A stretch of DNA of 42,701 nucleotides from an uncultured Verrucomicrobiota bacterium (GCA_937872095.1 CALMNW010000066.1:1-42701), one strand, 5' to 3'. Shown: positions 31,916 to 39,979, counted from the first letter of the stretch. Numbers and translations are program-made. The notes: generated from the sequence alone by a model not told the origin.

Positions 31916-32575
31916 ATGAAGAAGACGTGGGCGATGGTGGCGGCAATGGGGTTGGGAATCGCCTGGGAGGCAATGGCTCAAGCCGTGTTGGTTGGGGCGC
32001 AGGCTCCCGCGCCGGTGTTGACGACGCCGTCGGGCGATGGCTATCTGTTTCTTTCGGAATTGTATCATGCGGGGGCGAATGGGCAGCAGGATCGCCGCAC
32101 GGCGGTGGTTTTGTGTTTCGTGGAACAGGATTCGGCGGCGTGTGCGGAGGTGTTGCCGGCGTTCAGAACGGTGGCCTCGAAAGTGCAAAGCCACGAAAAG
32201 CTGCGCGGAAAGGCGCGGTTTTACGTCGTCGATGCCGATCCGCTCGGCCGGAAAGACGCCCTGGCGGGTTTTCTGGCGCGGAATCGTGCGGGACCACCGG
32301 TGCTTGCGTTTTTGGATCCCTACCGGAAGGCGTGCCTGGCCTTTGGCGTCGAATCGCTTCCCCGGACGTTCGTGATTTCCAAGGATGGGATCCTCGTGGC
32401 CGATCTGGACGGCGCGACCGCCGACTATCCGAAAGCGCTGGCGCGGGGTGTCGTGAAAGCGCTGAAGGACCCCGGATCCGTACGGAAACCGGCTCGCGTC
32501 GGCGTCGTTCCGGCGGCATCCGCCCGCGAAGCCGCCGCGGAAACCGTCGATCCCGACCAGCCGATGCGGTGGTAG
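31916..32575 (+). CDS. Secreted thioredoxin-fold protein without a CXXC motif
   Basis: The 219-residue protein has a signal peptide (MKKTWAMVAAMGLGIAWEA, cleaved near MAQA). A thioredoxin-like domain follows: a VVLCFVEQDSAACAEVLPAF strand-helix where CXXC would sit, and FLDPYRKACLAFGVESLPRTFVIS with the family cis-Pro region. Only one Cys (SAAC) is present at the active-site position, so it is probably not a classical dithiol oxidoreductase; binding or peroxiredoxin-like roles are possible. The C-terminal 30 residues are Ala/Arg-rich. AGGA at 31907-31910 supports the start. Confidence 0.82.
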   Translation: MKKTWAMVAAMGLGIAWEAMAQAVLVGAQAPAPVLTTPSGDGYLFLSELYHAGANGQQDRRTAVVLCFVEQDSAACAEVLPAFRTVASKVQSHEKLRGKARFYVVDADPLGRKDALAGFLARNRAGPPVLAFLDPYRKACLAFGVESLPRTFVISKDGILVADLDGATADYPKALARGVVKALKDPGSVRKPARVGVVPAASAREAAAETVDPDQPMRW

Positions 32576-32616
32576 AGCCTGCCCGCGTGCGCGGATCGCC
32601 GATCTACTTTTGAACG

Positions 32617-32640
32617 GGGACGCCGCCGGAGCGGCGTTCC
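32617..32640. terminator. Possible terminator between convergent genes
   Basis: A 10-bp stem (32617-32626 with 32631-32640, one G-T wobble) closes the tetraloop CGGA between the thioredoxin-like gene and the nucleotide-sugar dehydrogenase stop. Neither side has a T-run, so termination is only inferred from the position. Confidence 0.3.
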
Positions 32641-34271
32641 TACCGCTTGACGGATTTCTTGATGCGGTTGACGTGGCCGCGGCCGAGGCCCTTCACTTCG
32701 CAGCCCAGCTCGAAGTAGCGCCGGATCTTTTCGTCGCTCAGGATGCCGAAGCAATCGACGATGGCGACGGGCTTGCCGATGAGCTTCACGACCTTGTCGG
32801 GGTCGAGATCCATGTAGGCGCTGTGGCGCACGGCGAACAGGACGACGTCCACGTCCTTGAGGGACGCGGCGAGATCCTGGCTGACGGCGAGCGCGGAAAG
32901 CTTGTCCTGGTTGCGGAAGAACCGCTTGAGGCTGTGGGCGTTGGAGGGGTACGAATCCTGCGCCTCGAACTCCCACCAGTGCTCGACGTAGGGATCGTGC
33001 ACGCGGATTTCGGCGCCCATTTCGGACAGCTTGCGGACGATGAGTTCCGAGCCGCTGTAGCGCGTGTCGCCGACGTCCTCGCGGTACGAGGCGCCGAGCA
33101 ACAGGACTTCCGCGGCGGCGATGGGGCGGTCCAGGTTGCGCAGGGCGTCGCGGACCATTTCGGCCGCGCGCAGCCCGCGGGTGTCGTTGATGTTGATGGC
33201 TGTCGGCGTGATCTTGAAGATGTTGTCCTTCCAGCCGAGGATGTGCTTGTAGGCCCACATGCCGAGTCCGCCGTCCTTCGGCAGGCAGTAGCCGCCGATG
33301 CCGGGGCCGGGGAAGATGATGTTGCTGTGGGTGGGCCGGACCTTGATGGCCTTGATCACCTTCTGCAGGTCCACGCCGTTTTGCTCGGCGAACAGGCTCC
33401 ATTCATCCAGAAACGCCAGGATCGTGGCGCGATAGCTGTTCTCGACGATCTTGGCGGTTTCCGATTCGATCGGCCGGTCGAGAACGGTCAGGGGGAAATC
33501 CTTGGTGTTCAGCACTTCGTTGAGGAATTTCACGACGCGCTGCTTGGCCGGCTCGTTGACGCCGGAGCAGACGCGCCAGAAGTCGCGGATGCTCTTGACG
33601 TAGTCGCGGCCGGGCATGACGCGCTCGTAGCTGTGCGCCAGCAGGGGCTCCGTGGCGATGCCGCGCTTCCGGAAGATCTTCTTGAACTGCGGATAGGCGA
33701 CCTGCTCCGTGGTGCCCGGCGCGACGGTCGTTTCGATCAGGACGAGACAGTCGGGCTGGATGCGCTCGGCGATGGTGCCGAAGGACTTCTCCAGGGCCGC
33801 CATGTCGGCCTGGCCCGTGGCGAGGTCGCCCAGCGATTCCTTGAGGTAGTCGCATTGGACGTCCACCACGACGCAATCCGCCAGCTTGAGCACGTCTTCG
33901 TTGTAGGTGGCCACCAGCGTCTTCTTGTCGAGGACGCAGCGGCGGATCATGGGATCGACCTCGGGATCCTCGGCCTTGACCGGCGATTCCCCGCGGTTGA
34001 GCAGATGGATTTTCCAGAAGCTGCGGGTGCTGGGCCGCTGGACGCCAACCACGAACTTGCCGGATTTCCCGGACGCGTCCGTGGTGTCGGCGATGATGGC
34101 CGCCATGACCGCGCCGACGAAGCCGACGCCCAGCACGGCGACGATTTCCTTGCCGGCGGCCCGGTTCTGTTCGATCAGCTTGGCGATCCGGTCGAACTCG
34201 GCCGGATAATCGGCCTTCTGGGGAATGGGGAACTTTTCGCCGGCGGGGCTGACGCTGTATTTGACTTCCAT
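32640..34271 (-). CDS. Nucleotide-sugar (UDP-glucose/GDP-mannose family) dehydrogenase, long form
   Basis: The 543-residue protein has an NAD-binding motif GVGFVG at 48-53, the central helix with conserved Lys/Asn region (SETAKIVENSY, about 270-280), and the catalytic cysteine Cys329 in GPGIGGYCLPKD. It should oxidise an NDP-sugar C6 alcohol to the acid in two NAD-dependent steps for cell-surface polysaccharide. Usual family length is 400-470, so this one has an N-terminal extension of about 40 residues plus longer loops. The start is backed by AAAGGAG about seven bases upstream on the minus strand. No glycosyltransferase or polysaccharide gene lies nearby, so the sugar is unknown. Confidence 0.88.
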   Translation of the reverse strand: MEVKYSVSPAGEKFPIPQKADYPAEFDRIAKLIEQNRAAGKEIVAVLGVGFVGAVMAAIIADTTDASGKSGKFVVGVQRPSTRSFWKIHLLNRGESPVKAEDPEVDPMIRRCVLDKKTLVATYNEDVLKLADCVVVDVQCDYLKESLGDLATGQADMAALEKSFGTIAERIQPDCLVLIETTVAPGTTEQVAYPQFKKIFRKRGIATEPLLAHSYERVMPGRDYVKSIRDFWRVCSGVNEPAKQRVVKFLNEVLNTKDFPLTVLDRPIESETAKIVENSYRATILAFLDEWSLFAEQNGVDLQKVIKAIKVRPTHSNIIFPGPGIGGYCLPKDGGLGMWAYKHILGWKDNIFKITPTAININDTRGLRAAEMVRDALRNLDRPIAAAEVLLLGASYREDVGDTRYSGSELIVRKLSEMGAEIRVHDPYVEHWWEFEAQDSYPSNAHSLKRFFRNQDKLSALAVSQDLAASLKDVDVVLFAVRHSAYMDLDPDKVVKLIGKPVAIVDCFGILSDEKIRRYFELGCEVKGLGRGHVNRIKKSVKR

Positions 34272-34374
34272 GGCGGACTCCTTTTCAAGCGGCCGATTGC
34301 ACGCGGAAACGATGGGGAAGCATCGCGCTTCCGGGCCGTTTCTTCAATGAAAAACCAGTGAGAGGCGGGGTATG

Positions 34375-35163
34375 TCAGGGGGCAGGGGACAACGCATCGA
34401 GGGCGATGGTTTCTTCTGGCGGCAGCACGACGACATACCGGCTGATCTCCATGTCCCACTTCACGACTTCGCGCTCGGGAAATTCGTAGTGCACCTGATC
34501 TGCCGGTTGTCCGAGAGCGGACAGAGCCACGACCGCGGCCTTTCTGACGAAAAGTACGGCCGTTGGTTCGGGGTAATGGCCTCCGCTGACCGTAAAGAAA
34601 GCCTTGTCGTCCAAAAGCTCTTGGATTCGAGGCACGGCTTGGGTTGCGCCGAGTTGTCCGCAATGGATGCAGCCGGTTTCCCGATCGCCGGATTTTCCCG
34701 AGTCAAGCAAGGGAATGGCCATCTCCCTGAACCGGATGTCGGCCGCCGTGGCCTCGTCGGGAGTGATTGGACGGGATTGGCCGTGCGCGAGATCGATGGC
34801 GATGACGTTGCCGCTGCGATGCCGCATGAAGACGGTGGCGTCGTCGTCCGCGATGAACGCGAGCGAGTTCAGATGCCAGTCGATTCCAGCCGTCGAGACC
34901 TCGAAATCCTCGGCATATTTTCCCGTCCATTTGCAAAACTGGAGGACGTTGGTGACCGGGAGGCTGTGCAGCAGGCGGTTGGAAGAATCGAAAATGGCGA
35001 CGGCATCGTCCCATCTTGGCCGTTGCTCGACACGATAGGCTCCCGATGGCGAAGTGGTCGACAGGGTTTCGTAAGGCTCCGTCGCGCGGGCATCCGAGAT
35101 TGCGCCCATGAGGAAACCGATGGTCGATGCAAAAAGGATGTAAGGGGTTATCGACTTTTTCAC
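34375..35163 (-). CDS. Secreted protein of unknown function with a HEAT-like segment
   Basis: I start at GTG 35163, which begins a clean signal peptide (KKSITPYILFASTIGFLMG, cleavage near DARA); the reading frame is open further upstream but in non-coding-like sequence. The 262-residue protein contains a beta-rich half (about 30-150) with WDDAVAIFDSSNRLLHSLPV, reminiscent of a beta-propeller or WD-type repeat. A helical segment follows near 190-235 (AVPRIQELLDDK, then FVRKAAVVALSALG), like a HEAT repeat. I do not recognise the family. No good Shine-Dalgarno sequence is visible. Base composition is clearly less G+C rich than its neighbours. Confidence 0.65.
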   Translation of the reverse strand: MKKSITPYILFASTIGFLMGAISDARATEPYETLSTTSPSGAYRVEQRPRWDDAVAIFDSSNRLLHSLPVTNVLQFCKWTGKYAEDFEVSTAGIDWHLNSLAFIADDDATVFMRHRSGNVIAIDLAHGQSRPITPDEATAADIRFREMAIPLLDSGKSGDRETGCIHCGQLGATQAVPRIQELLDDKAFFTVSGGHYPEPTAVLFVRKAAVVALSALGQPADQVHYEFPEREVVKWDMEISRYVVVLPPEETIALDALSPAP

Positions 35164-35233
35164 GACATGTCGGAGGTTAGGCCGTGGCGCGTTTGTGCGC
35201 CGCAATGGTGGATTGCCTTCCTGGCCGCATTCA

Positions 35234-35788
35234 TTATTCCGGCGTCTCTTGCCGATCTGCTTCACTGATAGACGGCACGACCGAGTTCGTCCTACCTGCC
35301 GCAGCCATCCGCGCACGCCGACGATCCAAATAGGAGAGATCGTTTGTTGCGATTGGATCAGACGACCGGACGATTTGCCGTTGGGCTTTCAATTCCGCAA
35401 TCCGCTTCATTGCGGCCTCTCTGTTTTCAAAATGCACGGGAGGGGGCTTGGGTTTCGGCGTGCCCCGAACACGGATCGTATTCTCATCCAAGGGTTCTAG
35501 CCGTATGCCTTGTGCATCAAGTGCCTGTGTGATCAAGGCGACGGCTTCATCTGCCGTAACTTTATCGGGCGTTGAAATGGTTACGGAAGCGGCGAGGCCG
35601 AGATCGACCGTGATGCTTTTTCCCGTCAGCTCCTGCAATCTCTCAAGCGTCATGTCCAACGGGGCATCGCGAAGATAGAAAGAATACAGGGCAACATTGG
35701 ATTTATGGGGTTGTGTTGTTTGAGCATGGGATGGAAATGCGATGACCGCCATAGATGCGCCGACGGCGATTATATTTCTCGCATTCAT
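35234..35788 (-). CDS. Secreted STN/secretin N-domain-like protein
   Basis: The 184-residue protein has a signal peptide (MNARNIIAVGASMAVIAF, cleavage after SHAQ). One STN or secretin-N-type domain follows at about residues 30-110: LRDAPLDMTLERLQELTGKSI, VTISTPDKVTADEAVALITQAL and the closing strand NTIRVRG. The rest is charged and helical. In type II/III secretion and TonB receptors this domain heads a larger protein; here it stands alone. The start has AGGAG at 35796-35800, seven bases upstream. It lies 70 bp upstream of the HEAT-like gene in the same direction, and like it is lower in G+C. Confidence 0.75.
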   Translation of the reverse strand: MNARNIIAVGASMAVIAFPSHAQTTQPHKSNVALYSFYLRDAPLDMTLERLQELTGKSITVDLGLAASVTISTPDKVTADEAVALITQALDAQGIRLEPLDENTIRVRGTPKPKPPPVHFENREAAMKRIAELKAQRQIVRSSDPIATNDLSYLDRRRARMAAAGRTNSVVPSISEADRQETPE

Positions 35789-35800
35789 CTTTTCGCTCCT

Positions 35801-36252
35801 CGTCCAACGGTTTTGCTGAACCCAATTAAGTTCGGCTCTTTTCGGGGAGAAGTATTCTCCTGACCGGCCAAAGAATAGCGAAATAATGATGGTGGGGCAA
35901 CGGCGCAACGGGGCGCAAGGCGCGATGGGTGGCGAACCGGGAAATGGGAGCGGAAATCGCTCGGAGTCGGCCTTGGGCTGGCCTTGGGATGCCGCAAAAC
36001 GCCGCGAGGCATGGGGAGAGGCCGATTTTCGTCAAAAAATGGTCCCGAAAAGGCATTTTTGGGACTGAAATGGCCTTCTGAGGGCCCAAACTTGCCGCGC
36101 AGAAGGCGCGGACGGCCTGAAAACGAGGATTTTCAGCAGGAAAACACGAAAATGGCATGTAAACAGGATGGCAAAGGGTCTTCGACCTGTTTTTCTGCTT
36201 GGTCGGGATCTTTATCGGCCGAGCAGACGCTCGGTGTTCCCGGCATGGGTTC
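35801..36252. other. Intergenic region without a convincing gene
   Basis: Between the STN-like gene and the terminator of the amidohydrolase gene I see no supported gene. Open frames on both strands lack ribosome binding sites and recognisable sequence. A small inverted repeat is present (CTGAAAA 36117-36123 with TTTTCAG 36130-36136). The composition is mixed, with A-rich patches, unlike the flanking genes. Confidence 0.55.
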
Positions 36253-36289
36253 AAAAAAACGGACCGGCCCTTTTCAGGAGCCGGTCCGT
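36253..36289 (-). terminator. Rho-independent terminator of the amidohydrolase operon
   Basis: A perfect 10-bp inverted repeat (ACGGACCGGC at 36259-36268 with GCCGGTCCGT at 36280-36289) is followed, on the minus strand, by a run of T (AAAAAAA at 36253-36259 on the plus strand). It lies 17 bp beyond the amidohydrolase stop and should end the four-gene minus-strand unit. Confidence 0.85.
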
Positions 36290-36306
36290 GCGGAGCTGCG
36301 GGGGTT

Positions 36307-37521
36307 TTAGCCCTTGAGGTCGGACGCCTTGAGCAGCTTGCCGTGGGAGATGACGTGCAGCGGGGCCTTGTGGTAGCGGAAGGCTTCGCAGACGGTCTTG
36401 GCGTCGAGCACGACGAGGTTGGCGTTGGCTTTCTCCTTCAGCTCGAACTTCGGCAGGTTGATGCACTTGGCGGGGTTCACCGTGATGAGGTCGTAGAGCG
36501 TCTCCATCTCGGGGAACGTGGTCATCCACAACAGATGCGAGGCGAGGAACGCGACCTCGAGCATGTTGTTCTGGCCATAGGGATAGTAGGCGTCGGAGAT
36601 GTCGTCCTGGCCGAGGCAGACGAGGTTGCCTTCCTCGAGCAATTCCTTGACGCGGGCATGGAGGGGACCGGTGTGCGGATCGCTCACGACGCCCATGCCG
36701 GCCTGGCGGAGCAGGGCGGCGACCTTCTTGAAGTAGGGCGTGGGATAGAGGCACATGGCGCGGGCGTGGTGCGCGAGGGAGCGGCCGATCCGGCCTTCCT
36801 CGAGCGTCCGGACCGCGAGCATCTCGAGCGTCTTGAGCGTGGCGTCGCCGGCGTCGTCCACGAGCATGGAGATGTCCTTGTCGTAGCCGATGGCCAGCTT
36901 CATCATCTCGTCGATGTGGGTCTGCTCGTCCTTTTCCGTGAACTCGATCCACGGGATGCCGCCGACGACGTCGGCGCCGAGATCCATGGCTTCCTTCATC
37001 AGATCGACGGTGCCGGGTTCGCGCACGACGCCGTCCTGCGGGAAGGCGACGACCTGGACGTCGACGATGCCCTTGAATTCGTTGCGGGCCTTGAGCAGGG
37101 CCTTCAGGCCGATGAGCTTGGCCTTGGAATCGACGTCGGCGAAGGCGCGGATGTGGAGGTTGCCGTTTTGGGCGGCGAGCTTGAGGGCCTTGCGGACGTT
37201 GGGGAGGATCCACTTCTCGTTGTAGTTGGCCTTGACGCGGGCGGCGAGTTCGATGGCGGTCATGGCCCCGCCCATGTCGGCGCCGTGGTAGGCGTTGAGG
37301 GCCTTGGAATCCATCATTTCCAGCGTGTAGACCTTGCAGAGGTGCAGGTGCGTGTTGACGTAGGACTCGGTGACGAGGTTGCCGCCGGCGTCGATGACCT
37401 TGCCCGCCTTGGCGCGGATGGGCTGCTTGGTGATTTTCTGGACGACGCCTTTTTCGATGGCGACGTTCCAGAGCCCGGCCTTGCGGCGGAGCTGCGCGTT
37501 TTTGATGAGGATGTCGTACAT
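36307..37521 (-). CDS. CodA-like amidohydrolase with altered metal site
   Basis: The 404-residue protein matches the cytosine deaminase branch of the amidohydrolase superfamily along its length: HLH at residues 58-60, VVAFPQDGV, GADVVGGIPWIEF, LAHHARAM (His252) and GQDD with Asp306/Asp307. By alignment from memory to E. coli CodA, the third metal His is Leu220 and the catalytic Glu is Asp223. The enzyme may therefore bind metal differently or act on another substrate. I start at ATG 37521, with AAAGGA just upstream. It is downstream of a [2Fe-2S] subunit and a MoeB-like gene in the same direction, suggesting a role in purine or heterocycle metabolism. Confidence 0.82.
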   Translation of the reverse strand: MYDILIKNAQLRRKAGLWNVAIEKGVVQKITKQPIRAKAGKVIDAGGNLVTESYVNTHLHLCKVYTLEMMDSKALNAYHGADMGGAMTAIELAARVKANYNEKWILPNVRKALKLAAQNGNLHIRAFADVDSKAKLIGLKALLKARNEFKGIVDVQVVAFPQDGVVREPGTVDLMKEAMDLGADVVGGIPWIEFTEKDEQTHIDEMMKLAIGYDKDISMLVDDAGDATLKTLEMLAVRTLEEGRIGRSLAHHARAMCLYPTPYFKKVAALLRQAGMGVVSDPHTGPLHARVKELLEEGNLVCLGQDDISDAYYPYGQNNMLEVAFLASHLLWMTTFPEMETLYDLITVNPAKCINLPKFELKEKANANLVVLDAKTVCEAFRYHKAPLHVISHGKLLKASDLKG

Positions 37522-37544
37522 GGGATTCCTTTCGGGGTTCAGCG

Positions 37545-37569
37545 GTTCACGGTTCAAAGTTCACGGTTC
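37545..37569. repeat. Tandem 11-bp repeat GTTCACGGTTC
   Basis: The unit GTTCACGGTTC occurs at 37545-37555 and again at 37559-37569, a 14-bp period. It lies in the short spacer between the amidohydrolase start and the [2Fe-2S] gene stop. No palindromic operator is evident, and no function can be assigned. Confidence 0.6.
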
Positions 37570-37581
37570 GGCGGCTGGAAA

Positions 37582-38058
37582 TCAAGCTTTGGCCTGCATG
37601 GCCTTCTGGGCGAGCTTGGCGCCTTCCCAGATGGCTTCGTAGCCGGTGCAACGGCAGAAGTGGCGGGAAAGGGCGGTCTTGATCTCGTCGTCGGAGGCGT
37701 CCACGTTCTTGGTGAAAAGCGCGTAGAGTTCGAGGACGATGCCGGGGATGCAGTAGCCGCACTGGACGGCGCCGGCTTCGATCAGGGCCTTCTGGATGGG
37801 GTGGATTTCCATGCCTTGGCTGAGGCCTTCGATGGTCAGCACCGTCGCGCCTGCGAGCTTGGACGCGGGCAGGAGGCAGGCGCGCTTGGCATCGCCGTCG
37901 AGGACGATCGTGCAGGCGCCGCAGGTGCCGTCGTCGCAGCCGCGCTTGGTGCCGGTCAGGTTCAGGTGTTCGCGGAGCACGTCGATGATCTTGTCCGCGG
38001 CTTCGATGGCGACGGTCTGGGGAACGCCGTTGAGGGTGAATTGGATGGCTTCGGCCAT
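37582..38058 (-). CDS. [2Fe-2S] small subunit of a molybdenum hydroxylase (CoxS/XdhC-type iron-sulfur)
   Basis: The 158-residue protein has the standard fold of the iron-sulfur subunit of xanthine dehydrogenase/CO dehydrogenase-type enzymes. The plant-type cluster ligands are Cys41, Cys46, Cys49 and Cys61, and the second cluster ligands are Cys100, Cys103, Cys135 and Cys137 (CGYC and CRC motifs). All eight cysteines are present and the length is normal. It would pass electrons from the molybdenum centre to FAD. The matching large and FAD subunits are not in the window. AAGGAG eight bases upstream supports the start; the MoeB-like gene ends five bases before it. Confidence 0.92.
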   Translation of the reverse strand: MAEAIQFTLNGVPQTVAIEAADKIIDVLREHLNLTGTKRGCDDGTCGACTIVLDGDAKRACLLPASKLAGATVLTIEGLSQGMEIHPIQKALIEAGAVQCGYCIPGIVLELYALFTKNVDASDDEIKTALSRHFCRCTGYEAIWEGAKLAQKAMQAKA

Positions 38059-38063
38059 GGGGG

Positions 38064-38831
38064 TTACTCCTTGGGTTTCGCGCCGGCCCCGCAGGCGGGG
38101 CAGTCGGGATTGCGTTTGGCGTGGATGGGACGGAACTCGACTTCGAGACCGTCGTAGGTGAGCAGGACGTCGGTCAGCTGCGCGCCGATGCCGGCGAGGA
38201 ACTTGATGGCTTCGACGGCCTGGAGGGAACCGAGGACGCCGGGGATCGTGCCGAGCGGGCCGGCGCTGGGAGAAGCTTCGGGCGCGGCCAGCGGCGGCGG
38301 CGCCGGGAAAAGGCAGCGCAGGCACGCGCTTTTGCCGGGCAGGACCGTCAGCAGTTGCCCGCAGAACCCGGAAATGCTCGCGTGGATGAAGGGTTTCTTC
38401 AGCGCGACGCAGACGTCGTTGATGAGGTATTTGGCCGCGAAATTGTCGGTGCAGTCCAGCACGACGTCGTAGGGCGCGAACAGCTCGCGCGCGTTGTCGG
38501 CCGTGAGATGCTCCTCGTGGGCCGAGAGCCGCACGTGGGGATTCAGCGCGCGCAGGCGGGCGACGGCGGAATCGACCTTGGGGCGGCCGATGTCGGGCGT
38601 GGCGTGCAGGATCTGGCGCTGCAGGTTGGAAATGTCGACCTTGTCGGAATCCACCAGCCCGAGCAAGCCGACGCCGGCGGCGGCGAGGTAATAGAGGGCC
38701 GGGGAACCGAGGCCGCCGCAGCCGACGACCATCGCGCGGCCCGCGCGCAGGCGTTCCTGCGCATGCGCGCCGAAACCGGGCAGGTCGAGATGGCGGGCGT
38801 AGCGCTTGCGTTCTTCGGAGGAAAAGGCCAT
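38064..38831 (-). CDS. MoeB/ThiF/HesA-family E1-like adenylyltransferase
   Basis: The 255-residue enzyme has the nucleotide motif GCGGLG at 37-42, the VDSDKVDISNLQRQ block at 60-72, DCTDN at 126-130, and two zinc-binding cysteine pairs (Cys170/173 and Cys244/247). This is the MoeB/ThiF pattern: it adenylates the C-terminal Gly-Gly of a small sulfur carrier protein for molybdopterin or thiamin synthesis. There is no rhodanese domain. Next to a molybdenum-hydroxylase subunit and a MocA-like gene in this part of the window, a role in molybdenum cofactor synthesis is the best reading, but ThiF cannot be excluded. Confidence 0.88.
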   Translation of the reverse strand: MAFSSEERKRYARHLDLPGFGAHAQERLRAGRAMVVGCGGLGSPALYYLAAAGVGLLGLVDSDKVDISNLQRQILHATPDIGRPKVDSAVARLRALNPHVRLSAHEEHLTADNARELFAPYDVVLDCTDNFAAKYLINDVCVALKKPFIHASISGFCGQLLTVLPGKSACLRCLFPAPPPLAAPEASPSAGPLGTIPGVLGSLQAVEAIKFLAGIGAQLTDVLLTYDGLEVEFRPIHAKRNPDCPACGAGAKPKE

Positions 38832-38838
38832 GGCGGGA

Positions 38839-39369
38839 CTACTTGGCGAAAAAGTGGTGGGGGGCGACCTGTCCCGAGGAGAGCGCCCAGAGCGCGATGC
38901 CCGAGTAGGCCAGCAAGACGAGCACGACCAGGAAGAGGCCGAGAATGTACATCCAGCCCCAGCAGCAGAAAAAGGTGCGCAGCCGCGTGAAGAACGGCAC
39001 CAGGTCGGGCGGAATGAACGGCGAGCGGTCGAGTGCCGCCCGGGCGCCCAGCAGCGCGATGCCCGCCAGCAGCATCGGCAGTCCGACCAGCGCCACGGAA
39101 GGTAGGAGCGCGCCGAGGATCATCATAATGCCGATGAAGGTCATCCAGCCGCGCAGACCGTCGGGAAGGGGCATCTTGCCCTCCGTGCCGGACGGCGCCT
39201 TCAGGGCGGCGAACGCCTGCCCGGCCGGGATCCAATTGGCCAACCCGTCGTGCCAAACCAGCGTTTCGGGGGCGATTTCGCCGGCAATGAACCTGGCGCG
39301 GACGAACGTTTCGTCGTGCGGTCCGCTCTTTTCACGGGTTTTGGAAATCACGTAGTACCAAGACGCCAT
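38839..39369 (-). CDS. GYF_2 (DUF4339) membrane protein
   Basis: The 176-residue protein starts with a GYF_2 domain (residues 1-55): WYYV at the N-terminus, SGP, a helix with FIAGEI, and TLVWHDGLANWIPAGQ. This domain is common at the N-terminus of bacterial membrane proteins. Two hydrophobic segments follow (about 75-108 and 135-165), predicted to span the inner membrane, with polar loops between. Function is unknown. It is seven bases upstream of the MoeB-like gene on the minus strand, so they may be co-transcribed, and it diverges from the GDT1-like gene. Confidence 0.85.
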   Translation of the reverse strand: MASWYYVISKTREKSGPHDETFVRARFIAGEIAPETLVWHDGLANWIPAGQAFAALKAPSGTEGKMPLPDGLRGWMTFIGIMMILGALLPSVALVGLPMLLAGIALLGARAALDRSPFIPPDLVPFFTRLRTFFCCWGWMYILGLFLVVLVLLAYSGIALWALSSGQVAPHHFFAK

Positions 39370-39496
39370 GGATCAACCTCCAAGGCCTAAAAAGATACGC
39401 CAGGGCAGGGTCAAAGGGAAGAAAAGAGTTGCGGGCCTTGCGGCGGCGGGACGCCTATGGCAGGATGCCCCGCAGGTCCGATACGGAGGCGCTTGC

Positions 39497-39838
39497 ATGA
39501 GCTGGAAGATTTTCATGGCGACGTTTTGGCTGGTGTTTCTCGCGGAGCTGGGCGACAAGACCCAGCTGGCGGTGATGCTCCAGAGCGCGGTCCACGGCCG
39601 GTGGATCGTTTTCCTCGCGGCCAGCCTCGCGCTGGTGCTTTCCACGCTGCTGGGCGTCTATCTGGGGGGGCTGATTTCCAAACTGGTGTCCGAACGCCTC
39701 ATCCACGGCATCGGCGGCGCGCTCTTCCTCGTTTTCGGCGTTCTCATGCTGGTTTCCGTCTTCAAGCCCGGTCCCGACGTCGGGGCCGTCATCCAGGCCG
39801 CGGAAAAGGTGCCGGCTGCCGAAACGCCGGAAAACTAG
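39497..39838 (+). CDS. Half-size GDT1/UPF0016 family cation transporter
   Basis: The 113-residue membrane protein has the family signature E-x-G-D-K-T (residues about 16-21: AELGDKTQLA) in its first helix. Three hydrophobic segments are visible (about 3-23, 35-55 and 70-90). Typical UPF0016 proteins have two such modules (about 190-200 residues); this one has one, so it probably works as a homo-oligomer. Family members move Mn2+ or Ca2+ against protons. I start at ATG 39497, with GGAGG at 39485-39489; upstream in-frame sequence looks non-coding. The C-terminal 20 residues are charged and probably cytosolic. Confidence 0.85.
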   Translation: MSWKIFMATFWLVFLAELGDKTQLAVMLQSAVHGRWIVFLAASLALVLSTLLGVYLGGLISKLVSERLIHGIGGALFLVFGVLMLVSVFKPGPDVGAVIQAAEKVPAAETPEN

Positions 39839-39910
39839 CCCGCGGGGGTTTTCCCGGGCGCGGGGAATCGCGGCTCGTCGCTCCGGCGTCGCGCGAGCAG
39901 TCGTTTTCCG

Positions 39911-39939
39911 TTGTGCGGGAAACGGGCGGAATCTATACT
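39911..39939 (+). promoter_or_regulatory. Promoter of glgA
   Basis: TTGTGC at 39911-39916 and TATACT at 39934-39939 have a 17-bp spacer. The predicted transcription start (about 39946) coincides with an upstream in-frame ATG (39947), which argues for the ATG at 39980 as the true start of glgA. Confidence 0.5.
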
Positions 39940-39979
39940 CCGGCCGATGGAAACACGCGTGCAGAATAGAAAACCCGAC

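Noticed and set aside
35826-36254. Possible 142-codon minus-strand gene in the 518-bp gap
   Set aside because: There is no ribosome binding site, signal peptide or recognisable motif; the sequence looks like translated non-coding DNA.
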